A DNA stretch of 11,940 nucleotides from an uncultured Senegalimassilia sp. (GTDB lineage: Bacteria; Actinomycetota; Coriobacteriia; Coriobacteriales; Eggerthellaceae): positions 1 through 11,940 of the forward strand of contig CALEWN010000195.1 of the NCBI GenBank assembly GCA_937925385.1. The letters are read 5' to 3'. Every line of letters starts with the position of its first letter. Position 1 is the stretch's first letter. This document shows, piece after piece, positions 1 through 6,045 of the stretch. The notes beneath the pieces were generated by a model that was not told where the DNA came from, did not search any database, and was given only the letters and a program-made list of their open reading frames with translations. The position numbers and the translations under genes were made by a program.

Positions 1-366
1 AGCATTGGCGATGAAGGCCTCCTTCTGGCTGTTATCGGCAAGGAAGCCCGGCACATCGAGGCCCGACTGGGCAAGCTGATCGGAAAGGGCGGAGTTGAGG
101 GCGACGGTCTCACGGGAGATGCCCGCCCAGCTTTTGACCATGGCGCTTTCCAGGTTCACCTTGCGGTTGTCCACCGCGCGTGCATCGATGGAGATGGCGT
201 TGTCCTCAAGCGTGCCCTTCACGCCGCTGAACGCGAGCACCGAAATGGGCAAGGCGCCCTGAATCAAGACGATCACGGCCAGCGAGACCATGAGGACTCG
301 AAGGAAGGATATCTTTCGTTTTCCCTTTGTCGCACCCGCGTCGGTGCGCTTGCGTTCGTTATGCAC
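1..366 (-). CDS. Membrane sensor-like protein, N-terminal part (runs off the window's left edge)
   Basis: Only the first 122 codons are present. The start chosen is GTG at 366-364, nine bases after a GGAG (379-376) that overlaps the stop of the solute-binding protein gene, so the two are probably translationally coupled. The N-terminus is strongly basic (residues 1-19, with KGKRK). One hydrophobic segment follows (about 21-46, FLRVLMVSLAVIVLIQGALP then ISVLAF). After it comes a hydrophilic, probably extracytoplasmic region (47-122) rich in Ser, Asp and Ala. This is the usual start of a membrane-anchored sensor such as a histidine kinase, a GGDEF protein or a chemoreceptor, but the output domain lies outside the window, so the type cannot be decided. 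Pairing with a binding lipoprotein suggests that the lipoprotein presents a ligand to it; that is inference. Confidence 0.6.
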   Translation of the reverse strand, partial: MHNERKRTDAGATKGKRKISFLRVLMVSLAVIVLIQGALPISVLAFSGVKGTLEDNAISIDARAVDNRKVNLESAMVKSWAGISRETVALNSALSDQLAQSGLDVPGFLADNSQKEAFIANA

Positions 367-372
367 TTCTTG

Positions 373-1938
373 CTACTCCGTACCCTCGGCTGCGGCTTGA
401 AGCTGCTGGCAGAAGGAGGCGTACCATTGCTCGAACGCGGCATCGTCCACGTACGGCTCAAGAGCCTCGGCGCGTGACTGGCCGGTGGCCATGGCTGCCT
501 GAACAGCCGCTTTGTCGGCGGTTGCCTTATCGTTGAGCGAGTGGTCGAGCACCTTGCGCGCGGCATAGGCGTTGTCGAAGCTCTTAAGCGAGTACAGCTC
601 CACATCATCGAAGGAGTCCATGGCCATGGCGATGCAGTCGCGGGTTTTAGGGCTCACGGAGAGGTTTTCGTCTCGAATCGCGCTATCGAGCTCGTCTATG
701 TTGTTCGCGTCGGTTCGCACGGGCAGGTACGACGACGTCGCCGCGAAGCGCAGGTTGTTCTGCTTCTCCGTGAACCATTTCAGGAACTCGCAGGAAGCGT
801 ATTCGTGCTGCTCGTCGGATTTCGCCACTGCCATGCCGGCTCCTTGCTGAGGGGCCACGGCGTTTCCGCCCTCGAAGGCGGGCGGCATGATGATCCGATA
901 GCCGATCTCGTGCGTCCCGTTATCGTCGGCCACCCGGTCGGGGAAGTACGCCGCAGATGCGGTGGAGCCCGTGTAGCAGATGATGTCGCCCGTCTTCACG
1001 TCGTCGGAGCGGAACTTGCCCACGGCGTCGAAATAGCCGCTGACGTAGGGAACGTAGTAGTTGTCCCACAGGCGGCGGACCTTTTCCTTGTCGGCGTTGA
1101 CCTGGGCTTTGCCGCTGGCGTCGGGTGCGAGCAGGTCGACGCCCATCTGCCTCATGCCGATGATGAAGTAGTTGGACAGGGAATCGCGGCCGTAGAACGC
1201 CTTGCCGTCGTCGGGGACGTCGGGCGTCAGCGCATCGGTGTATTCGTAATAGCGCTTCGCGGTGGCGGCGATGCCCTCCTGCGTTGCCAGGTCGTCGATG
1301 GTGGCGCCGGTGGCCTGGGCGAACGGCGCCCAATCCGTTTCATCGAGCATGGTCACCTCGGTGGACTTCGCCACCGGCAGCAGGTACAGGGAGTCGTCGC
1401 CGTCGAAGCGGCCCTCATCAAGGTAGTCGGGCACATAGTTGGACAGCTCATCGGGTGTGAAGTAGTCCGTCAGGTCGACGAGCTTGCCCTGCTGCTGCAC
1501 GCTATAGGCCGTGTCGGCGTAGGAGGAGAACACGTCGGGCATCTCCTCGGCGCCGACTTCGCCCGCCGACGAGTTCGAGATGGCCTTCTCCAGCTCGGGA
1601 ACCGACCCCTGGGTCTTGCTTTTCACGTAGATGCCCTTCTCCTTGCCCACGGTGGAGTTGAACTCGGACACCAGGCTGTCGAAGGACGCCTGCTGGGCCC
1701 CGTTGTAGTAATCCCAGACGGTGATGGTGGTGGGGTTGCTCGGGTCCAGCGTGACGGCGGCTTTCCCGCCATCGCCGGCGCAGCCGGCGGACAGCGCAGC
1801 GGCCATCGCGCCAGCAAGGGCGAACGCGGCAAGCGCGGCTTTTCGGGAGCGGTGCTCGCGGCGGCTACGGTGGCTGCCGCCGGCTGCGGCGCCTTCCTGG
1901 GTAAAGCCCGCTGCGTGGCGGTTGGTGCGCATATGCAT
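373..1938 (-). CDS. Extracellular solute-binding lipoprotein (ABC-type, family 1)
   Basis: A 521-residue protein with a long basic N-region, a hydrophobic stretch (about 34-50) and a lipobox LSAGC with the acylated cysteine at residue 53, so it should be a lipoprotein on the outer face of the membrane. The mature part begins like family 1 sugar-binding proteins: TITVWDYYNGAQQASFDSLV, followed by a segment resembling MPDVFSSYADTAYSVQQQG and KLVDLTDYF. Late in the chain come the usual GAGMAVAKSDEQHEYASCEF and LKWFTEKQNNLRFA blocks. The start ATG at 1938 lies 8 bases after AGGAGG (1952-1947). The second ATG (1932) would be 14 bases away, which fits less well. The neighbour downstream is a membrane sensor-like gene, and no permease or ATPase is visible, so it may serve sensing rather than uptake. 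Ligand unknown; sugars are the family's commonest ligands. Confidence 0.88.
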   Translation of the reverse strand: MHMRTNRHAAGFTQEGAAAGGSHRSRREHRSRKAALAAFALAGAMAAALSAGCAGDGGKAAVTLDPSNPTTITVWDYYNGAQQASFDSLVSEFNSTVGKEKGIYVKSKTQGSVPELEKAISNSSAGEVGAEEMPDVFSSYADTAYSVQQQGKLVDLTDYFTPDELSNYVPDYLDEGRFDGDDSLYLLPVAKSTEVTMLDETDWAPFAQATGATIDDLATQEGIAATAKRYYEYTDALTPDVPDDGKAFYGRDSLSNYFIIGMRQMGVDLLAPDASGKAQVNADKEKVRRLWDNYYVPYVSGYFDAVGKFRSDDVKTGDIICYTGSTASAAYFPDRVADDNGTHEIGYRIIMPPAFEGGNAVAPQQGAGMAVAKSDEQHEYASCEFLKWFTEKQNNLRFAATSSYLPVRTDANNIDELDSAIRDENLSVSPKTRDCIAMAMDSFDDVELYSLKSFDNAYAARKVLDHSLNDKATADKAAVQAAMATGQSRAEALEPYVDDAAFEQWYASFCQQLQAAAEGTE

Positions 1939-1950
1939 GCTGGATTCCTC

Positions 1951-2438
1951 CTAGTGCTTGGCCGGCTCCGTATCGGCGCTGGCCGAAGGTTCCGTATCGG
2001 TTGGGCGGGCTTCTGCGGCCTCGGCGGCCGGGCGGACGGCGGGATCGTTACCCGCGTTGTCGCCTGAGCCGTCGCCGCCCTCATCGGCGAGGTCGGCGCC
2101 CGTGGCGTTGGCCCCGTCTGGTTTGTCAGCGGGGTGCCAAACCCCATCATACCCGTTAACGCTCGCGAAACCATCGATTCGCCCTGCTTCGCCGGCGGAT
2201 TTTACGTTCGGCAGGGCATCCGGCCCGTTCCCCGGCGGGGCGGCGGGGTCTTCCTTGTCCGCGGTATCGACGACCACGGTGGACGGCGGCTCGACAGTTC
2301 GTCGGTGCGTTGCCGGTCGTCGAGCAGGCGCTCGGGCTCGGCGCTGTGGTCGCGGGCGAGCTCGATGATGCCCTTGATGGCGCGCCGAGGGTGCCGCGTG
2401 TTCAGCGAGGATCGCGGCGCCGCTGCGTCATCCGCCAT
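1951..2438 (-). pseudogene. Unrecognised gene upstream of the binding protein, apparently split by a frameshift
   Basis: Two reading frames together look like one gene. The first begins at ATG 2438 (MADDAAAPRSSLNTRHPRRA...IKGIIELARDHSAEPERLLD) and has G/C-ending codons. Near 2290-2310 that frame degrades into Arg/Pro-rich text and stops after RMPCRT at about 2202. The second frame is open across the same place (TVEPPSTVVVDTADKEDP) and continues as an acidic, Ala/Asp/Gly-rich hydrophilic tail to a TAG at 1953-1951. That stop overlaps the Shine-Dalgarno of the solute-binding gene, as in a real operon junction. Joining the frames needs the equivalent of one lost base near 2295 or a -1 shift. No clear Shine-Dalgarno precedes 2438. 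Alternatively only the downstream 108-codon frame (GTG 2277) is translated. The family is not recognised. The low-complexity tail suggests an extracellular or linker-type segment, but no signal peptide is seen. Confidence 0.4.
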
Positions 2439-2642
2439 GCAACTGCGCTGATGCTGTCGGGTTCGCGCGCTTCGGCGGCGTGTCGTTTACAATGGGCGGC
2501 ATATATAGGAAAGCCTGGTTGGAGGGCGGACACGTGCCCGTGCCCCATCGGATGGATGCCGGCCGTGCGGGGCGGATGCCCGCGCCGCGCCCGATCGCGT
2601 CCGCGCAACCGGGGAGAAACCGCTAGAAGCGAAGGAAACCTT
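2439..2642. other. Divergent intergenic region between the minus-strand operon and the phospho-sugar mutase
   Basis: About 200 bases lie between the two divergent starts. The only AT-rich island is 2486-2507, containing TTTACAAT and TATATA sixteen bases apart. It probably carries promoter elements for one or both directions, but neither strand offers a convincing -35/-10 pair with 16-18 base spacing, so I do not assign a promoter. The rest (2508-2630) is GC-rich with nothing recognisable until the Shine-Dalgarno AAGGA at 2632-2636 of the mutase gene. Confidence 0.4.
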
Positions 2643-4352
2643 ATGAGCGATATCGATGTGCGCGCCGAGCTTGCGCATTGGATTGAAAACGTGCAGGACG
2701 CCGATCTGGCGGCCGAGCTGGCCGACATGCAGGCGAAGGCCGACGCCGGCGACGACGCCGCGATGACCGACGCTTTCTTCCAGAACCTGTCGTTCGGCAC
2801 CGCGGGCCTGCGCGGCGTTTTGGGCGCCGGCACGAACCGCATGAACATCTACACGGTGGGCCGCGCCACGCAGGGCTTCGCCGATTACCTGAACGCGAAC
2901 TTCGACAACCCCTCGGTCGCAATCGCCCGCGACAGTCGCAACAACGGCGAGCTGTTCGTGCGCACCACCGCCGCCATCATGGCCGCCAACGGCGTGACGG
3001 CATACGTGTACCCGCGCATCTCCCCGGTCCCCACGCTTTCGTGGGCCGTGCGCGACCTGGGCTGCTCGGGCGGTATCTGCATGACGGCCAGCCACAACCC
3101 TGCGCCGTACAACGGCTACAAGGCTTACGGCCCCGACGGCTGCCAGATCACCAGCCAGGCTGCCGCCGCTATCTCCGCCGCCATCGCCGAAACCGACGCG
3201 TTCACCGGCGTGAAGTCCATGGACTTCGATGAGGCCGTGGCATCGGGCAAGGTCAAGTGGATCGAAGACGCCGTGCTCGAGCGCTACTACGACGCGGTGC
3301 TGGCGCAGTCGGTGAACAACCTGTCCGACGAGCAGATCGCCGCCGCCCCGCTGAAGCTGGTGTACACGCCGCTCAACGGCACGGGCCTGGTCCCCGTTAC
3401 CACGGTGCTCGCGCGCGCCGGCGTCTCCGACGTCACCGTGGTGCCCGAGCAGGAGCAGCCCGACGGCAACTTCCCCACGTGCCCCTATCCCAACCCCGAG
3501 ATTCGCGAGGCCATGCAGAAGGGCATCGATCTGTGCGAGCAGGTGCATCCCGACCTGCTGCTGGCCACCGACCCGGATGCCGACCGCGTGGGCGTGGCCT
3601 GCAAGGACGGCAACGACTACACGCTGCTGACCGGCAACGAGATGGGCGTGCTGTTGCTGGATTACGTGTGCCGCATGCGCGCCGAGCGCGGCGAGGACCT
3701 GACGCGCAAGGTGGCCGTGACCACCATCGTGTCGTCGGCCATGGTCGATGCGCTGGCTGCGGAATACGGCTTCGAGCTGCGCCGTTGCCTGACGGGCTTC
3801 AAGTACATCGGCGACATCATCACCGAGCTGGCCGACGCGGGCGAAGCCGACCGCTTCATCTTCGGTTTCGAGGAGAGCTACGGCTACCTGTCCGGCGACC
3901 ATGTGCGCGACAAGGACGCCGTGAACGCCAGCCTGCTCATCTGCCAAATGGCGCAGGAGTACAAGTTGGCGGGCAAGAACCTGGCCCAGGCCATGCGCGA
4001 CCTGTACGCCAAGCACGGCTGGTGGCTCAACCGCACCGTGTCGCTGTCCTACCCCGGCGCCGACGGCGCGGCGAAGATGGCCGACCTCATGGCGGGTTTG
4101 CGCACGAACGCGCCGGCCGAGTTGGCCGGCCGCAAGGTCGAGGCCGTGGTCGACTACCAAGGCGGCGTGAACGGCCTGCCTTCCGCCAACGTGGTGGAGT
4201 TCGACGTGGAAGGCGGCAACAAGGTCATCGTGCGCCCGAGCGGCACCGAGCCGAAGATCAAGCTGTACGTGTTCGCGAAGGATGCCAGCCGCGAAGCTGC
4301 CGATGCGCTGCTGAACGCGCTTGAGGAGGCAGGTCGCAAACTGTTGGCGTAA
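2643..4352 (+). CDS. pgcA: Phospho-sugar mutase (phosphoglucomutase/phosphomannomutase, PgcA type)
   Basis: A 569-residue member of the alpha-D-phosphohexomutase family that interconverts 1- and 6-phosphates of hexoses (glucose and possibly mannose) in the cytoplasm, feeding glycogen, cell-wall and surface-glycan precursors. All four active-site loops are present. These are the phosphoserine loop TASHNP with catalytic Ser150, the metal loop DPDADRVG (Asp310, Asp312, Asp314), the sugar-binding loop GFEESYGY (Glu410, Glu411, Ser412) and the phosphate loop RPSGTEPKIK (Arg531-Glu536). The N-terminal FGTAGLRGVLGAGTNRMN is typical of the long PgcA/PGM2 branch, and its length is close to Bacillus PgcA (about 565). 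The start ATG at 2643 follows AAGGA by six bases. The frame is open further upstream, but that extension is Arg/Pro-rich, crosses the AT-rich island and lacks a start signal. The gene stands alone, followed by a structured repeat. Glucose versus mannose preference cannot be read from the sequence. Confidence 0.93.
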   Translation: MSDIDVRAELAHWIENVQDADLAAELADMQAKADAGDDAAMTDAFFQNLSFGTAGLRGVLGAGTNRMNIYTVGRATQGFADYLNANFDNPSVAIARDSRNNGELFVRTTAAIMAANGVTAYVYPRISPVPTLSWAVRDLGCSGGICMTASHNPAPYNGYKAYGPDGCQITSQAAAAISAAIAETDAFTGVKSMDFDEAVASGKVKWIEDAVLERYYDAVLAQSVNNLSDEQIAAAPLKLVYTPLNGTGLVPVTTVLARAGVSDVTVVPEQEQPDGNFPTCPYPNPEIREAMQKGIDLCEQVHPDLLLATDPDADRVGVACKDGNDYTLLTGNEMGVLLLDYVCRMRAERGEDLTRKVAVTTIVSSAMVDALAAEYGFELRRCLTGFKYIGDIITELADAGEADRFIFGFEESYGYLSGDHVRDKDAVNASLLICQMAQEYKLAGKNLAQAMRDLYAKHGWWLNRTVSLSYPGADGAAKMADLMAGLRTNAPAELAGRKVEAVVDYQGGVNGLPSANVVEFDVEGGNKVIVRPSGTEPKIKLYVFAKDASREAADALLNALEEAGRKLLA

Positions 4353-4363
4353 GGCCGCGTGAC

Positions 4364-4452
4364 AGGAGCGGATGGGTCAGTGCCTCCGGAAGGTTTTGAC
4401 TCGCTAACTTTTGCGAGGGGCTCGCGGTTGAAATGCCGCGGGCCCTTTGTTG
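4364..4452 (+). repeat. Intergenic structured repeat, copy A
   Basis: The core at 4393-4413 (GTTTTGACTCGC followed by TAACTTTTG) matches 20 of 21 bases of a segment at 9992-10012. The surroundings match in architecture rather than sequence: a GGAG...CTCC stem before the core (4365-4368 with 4384-4387), CTCGC (4400-4404) able to pair with GCGAG (4413-4417), and a 9-10 bp GC hairpin after it (4418-4427 with 4436-4445). Both copies lie just downstream of genes. It could be a dispersed terminator-like or small-RNA-like element. No protein is encoded. Confidence 0.65.
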
Positions 4453-4456
4453 CTTT
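4418..4456 (+). terminator. Probable Rho-independent terminator of the mutase gene
   Basis: A GC-rich stem (GGGCTCGCGG, 4418-4427, with CCGCGGGCCC, 4436-4445, one G-U pair) with an 8-base loop TTGAAATG is followed by the T-rich run TTTGTTGCTTT. The stem is strong but the T-tract is interrupted, so efficiency is uncertain. It forms the last part of the repeated element. Confidence 0.5.
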
Positions 4457-4586
4457 CTGTGCCGGGTACGGCTGCATGATGGGCGGGGCGTGAAGGGCGT
4501 GAAGCGCGACAGGGGGCCGGATGCTTTGCCAGGTTTGCTGCGAACAAGATTGCTTGCAAGAAGCGCTTCCGAAGCGCTGGTTTGGG

Positions 4587-4619
4587 GAAAGGCAGCCGAG
4601 CGGGTCGCCTTTCTTGTTT
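4587..4619 (+). terminator. Terminator-like hairpin upstream of the Crp/Fnr-like gene promoter
   Basis: GAAAGGC (4587-4593) pairs with GCCTTTC (4607-4613) across a 13-base loop and is followed by TTGTTTG. It sits about 20 bases before the next promoter and would insulate it from upstream transcription. Between this and the preceding hairpin (4457-4586) I see only a tandem GGGCGTGAA pair near 4489 and a near-perfect palindrome AGCGCTTC-C-GAAGCGCT (4562-4578), and no gene. Confidence 0.4.
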
Positions 4620-4639
4620 GGGAAAAATATGACCCTGTG

Positions 4640-4667
4640 TTTACAAAAAGCTGCGCAGTGCGATAAT
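4640..4667 (+). promoter_or_regulatory. Promoter of the Crp/Fnr-like regulator
   Basis: TTTACA (4640-4645) and GATAAT (4662-4667) are separated by 16 bases and resemble sigma-70 -35 and -10 boxes. The region is markedly AT-richer than its surroundings. Transcription would start near 4674, giving a leader of about 160 bases before the ATG at 4838. Confidence 0.6.
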
Positions 4668-4679
4668 GAATTAGATAAA

Positions 4680-4705
4680 GGTAACTTTCGGTAGCAAATG
4701 TTACC
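4680..4705. promoter_or_regulatory. Inverted repeat GGTAAC-N14-GTTACC, candidate operator
   Basis: GGTAAC (4680-4685) and GTTACC (4700-4705) form an inverted pair just downstream of the predicted transcription start. The right half, AAATGTTACCC, matches 10 of 11 bases of the right half of the perfect palindrome at 5622-5639. The spacing differs from that site by exactly 10 bases, one helical turn. A position downstream of the start would suit autorepression by the encoded regulator; this is inference. Confidence 0.45.
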
Positions 4706-4837
4706 CGGTGGCTGGTTTCGGCGCGATGGCGGGAATGGCTGGAGTGACGGTATCGCCATGTGCGGCCGCACGCATACGAGGCTTGCGCGGGGAACGTTTG
4801 CCAGGGCGACGAGCGTAGCAAGGAGTTGGTGAGCCGC

Positions 4838-5488
4838 ATGGAGTTTACGCAGGATCTTATTCGCTCGCTGCATTCGTCGGCCGTGTTCGAGGGCATTCCC
4901 GTGAAGGACCTGCGCGATTTGCTGCGCGAAATCGATTCGCGCATTATCGAGCTGTCAGAAGGCCAACTGCTGCGACGTGCTGGCGACCGTATGGATTTCT
5001 ATCCCGTGGTTGTTTCGGGCATCGTACAAGCAAGCATGCCGCAAGGTGGGCAAGATCGCCCGGTGGCGCAGTTCGGCTCGGGCGAGTCGTTCGCCGAGGC
5101 CGTGCCGGCGACGCTTAAGCATACGCCGGTGAATATTCGCGCGCTTGAGCCCACGAGCATACTGTGCATCCCCGCAAAGCAACTCGAATCGTGCACGAGC
5201 CCGCATGCGTTTCTGCTGCGCGAAAACCTGTCGACCGAAATGTCGAAGAAGATAGGCGTGCTTACGCAAACGCTCTCCGTGGTGGGCGAGCCGCGCCTTT
5301 CCGACCGCATCATGGCGTATTTGCGCACGCTACCCCAGGACGCGGACGGTCGCGTAGAGGTTCCCATGAATCGCCAGGAATGGGCCACGTATCTGCGTGC
5401 CGCCGACAAATCGCTCATTCGCGAACTAAGCACCCTGCAAAAAGAAGGCGTGCTAGAAGTGGATGGCCGCTTCATCCGCGTGCTATAG
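4838..5488 (+). CDS. Crp/Fnr-family transcriptional regulator
   Basis: A 216-residue cytoplasmic DNA-binding protein. Residues about 16-115 form the cyclic-nucleotide-binding-like beta-roll (FGSGESFAEAVPATLKHTPV, corresponding to the phosphate-binding cassette). Residues 177-208 form a winged HTH (MNRQEWATYLRAADKSLIRE then LSTLQKEGVLEVDGRFI), typical of Crp family members. The Arg-Ser/Thr pair that contacts cAMP in E. coli CRP is replaced by Val-Asn (PVNI, 97-100), and there is no N-terminal cysteine cluster as in FNR, so the ligand is unknown and is probably neither cAMP nor an iron-sulphur cluster. The start is ATG 4838, 12 bases after AGGAG (4821-4825). GTG at 4829 is only three bases from it, and an upstream frame from 4760 lacks support. 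It has its own promoter and neighbouring GGTAAC sites, and the next gene's control region carries matching sites, making that gene the best candidate target. Confidence 0.85.
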   Translation: MEFTQDLIRSLHSSAVFEGIPVKDLRDLLREIDSRIIELSEGQLLRRAGDRMDFYPVVVSGIVQASMPQGGQDRPVAQFGSGESFAEAVPATLKHTPVNIRALEPTSILCIPAKQLESCTSPHAFLLRENLSTEMSKKIGVLTQTLSVVGEPRLSDRIMAYLRTLPQDADGRVEVPMNRQEWATYLRAADKSLIRELSTLQKEGVLEVDGRFIRVL

Positions 5489-5621
5489 GTAGTAGCCCCT
5501 TGGCTAGGGGGAACGCCAAGCGCGATCTGTATCACCAAACATCCGTTCAGAACACAAGAACAAATGTTTGGGAATCTTTACGAGTTGACGTGTTCGCCGA
5601 CCGACGTACCCCTCTGACCTG
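5489..5621. other. Region after the regulator gene with two inverted repeats
   Basis: CTTGGC (5499-5504) pairs with GCCAAG (5515-5520); no T-tract follows. CCAAACAT (5535-5542) and ATGTTTGG (5564-5571) form an 8-bp inverted repeat with a 21-base spacer, followed by GAATCTTTA. The second could be a weak terminator of the regulator gene or a DNA site: its CAAACAT/ATGTTTG halves recur in the arms of the repeat at 10075-10122. I cannot choose between these readings. No coding region is evident. Confidence 0.4.
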
Positions 5622-5639
5622 GGGTAACATATGTTACCC
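5622..5639. promoter_or_regulatory. Perfect 18-bp palindrome GGGTAACATATGTTACCC, candidate operator
   Basis: All nine base pairs of each half are complementary. The inner TAACA-N2-TGTTA has the same geometry as the PrfA box, a known Crp/Fnr-family site (TTAACA-N2-TGTTAA). Its centre is about 91 bases before the predicted transcription start of the surface-protein gene, where class I activators of this family can sit. The adjacent Crp/Fnr-like protein is the obvious candidate to bind here; that assignment is inference. Confidence 0.6.
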
Positions 5640-5654
5640 TTGGAGAAGATTTTG

Positions 5655-5685
5655 TCGAAAAAGGAACCCATTTCGAACTTTTTTC
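5655..5685 (+). terminator. Weak terminator-like hairpin upstream of the surface-protein promoter
   Basis: TCGAAA (5655-5660) can pair with TTTCGA (5671-5676) across a 10-base loop, followed by ACTTTTTTC. The stem is AT-rich and only 6 bp, so termination is doubtful. It may still end transcription coming from the regulator gene. Confidence 0.3.
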
Positions 5686-5715
5686 TTGTAATTTCGGTAA
5701 CCCCAGGCTTACAAT
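5686..5715 (+). promoter_or_regulatory. Probable promoter of the surface-protein gene
   Basis: TTGTAA (5686-5691) and TACAAT (5710-5715) are spaced by 18 bases, with transcription expected near 5722. A GGTAAC (5696-5701) lies inside the spacer. This gives a leader of about 300 bases before the GTG start at 6024. Confidence 0.5.
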
Positions 5716-5747
5716 AGCAGCCGTCAAGCCAGTTACCCGCGTGTTAC
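5696..5747. promoter_or_regulatory. Cluster of GGTAAC/GTTAC half-sites over the promoter
   Basis: GGTAAC (5696-5701) lies between the -35 and -10 boxes. GTTACC (5732-5737) and GTTAC (5743-5747) follow the predicted start as direct repeats 11 bases apart. They match the halves of the palindrome at 5622-5639 and of the site at 4680-4705. Occupancy here would block RNA polymerase, so the same factor could activate from the upstream site and repress from these. Confidence 0.4.
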
Positions 5748-6023
5748 TTGCCGGCTGGAGCGCCCTTTCAACCAGGGCGAACACCGAGCTCGCGCGGGCA
5801 AGCGCACAACCCCTGCAACAACCCAATCCCTCACGCAACGCGGGCGCGCGTCTGTCTTGTCGTACCCAGATTCCACATGGCGGGGCCCGTATCGGCCCGC
5901 CTCGGGATGCCTTGGGAGCCGAGGATGCGGCATCGGCGCCCAAGGTTGCACCACCAAATACAAACAAGCCGCAAAGAAAGGGTGATTCGCTATGAACACC
6001 GAAGCAAGAAGGGAGGCGGGAAC
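5722..6023 (+). other. Long structured 5' leader of the surface-protein gene
   Basis: About 300 bases are predicted to be transcribed before the gene. Visible stems are CGCCCT/AGGGCG (5761-5766 with 5774-5779), a strong GGCGGGGCC/GGCCCGCC stem with one bulged G (5879-5887 with 5894-5901), and an overlapping CCTCGG/CCGAGG stem (5900-5905 with 5919-5924) that shares C5900-C5901 with it, so the two compete at that edge. Frames are open through this segment on both strands because it is GC-rich, but none has protein-like composition. It may be a regulatory leader; no known riboswitch class was recognised. Confidence 0.4.
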
Positions 6024-6045
6024 GTGGCAAGCCTCAAAGCGGTGA
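5992..6045 (+). CDS. Possible 17-codon upstream ORF overlapping the surface-protein start
   Basis: ATG at 5992 opens a short frame (MNTEARREAGTWQASKR) ending in TGA at 6043-6045, past the GTG start of the large gene in another frame. An AAAGGG-like sequence lies about 9 bases upstream. The large gene's Shine-Dalgarno GGAGG (6012-6016) lies inside it, so ribosomes on this ORF would cover or unmask that site, which could couple the two. It may equally be chance. Confidence 0.25.
   Translation: MNTEARREAGTWQASKR

Noticed and set aside
541..2067. Long plus-strand open frame (508 codons) opposite the solute-binding protein
   Set aside because: Shadow frame: no family features and no ribosome site, whereas the minus strand encodes a lipobox and a recognisable binding-protein sequence.
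2310..2642. Upstream extension of the mutase frame
   Set aside because: The frame is open but Arg/Pro/Cys-rich, overlaps the divergent control region and has no start signal. ATG 2643 has a good Shine-Dalgarno and matches the family's length.
2487..4160. Long minus-strand open frame (557 codons) opposite the phospho-sugar mutase
   Set aside because: It is the antisense shadow of a GC-rich gene. Its translation is a monotonous Val/Gly/His/Arg-rich string without motifs, while the plus strand has every catalytic loop of the mutase.
4154..4944. Minus-strand frames across the intergenic region and the start of the Crp/Fnr-like gene
   Set aside because: They cross a promoter, two hairpins and the repeat element. 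The KLASQN-like strings shared with the frame near 9990 come from the DNA repeat itself, not from a protein.
5741..5995. 84-codon plus-strand frame in the surface-gene leader, ending in an ATGA overlap with the small ORF
   Set aside because: Starts without a Shine-Dalgarno, has Arg/Pro/Ala-rich random-like composition and overlaps strong RNA stems. GC-rich DNA leaves all frames open here, so the ATGA overlap is probably chance.
5748..6023. N-terminal extension of the surface protein
   Set aside because: The extension would place about 90 basic, motif-free residues before an otherwise normal signal peptide. GTG 6024 has GGAGG at the right distance.
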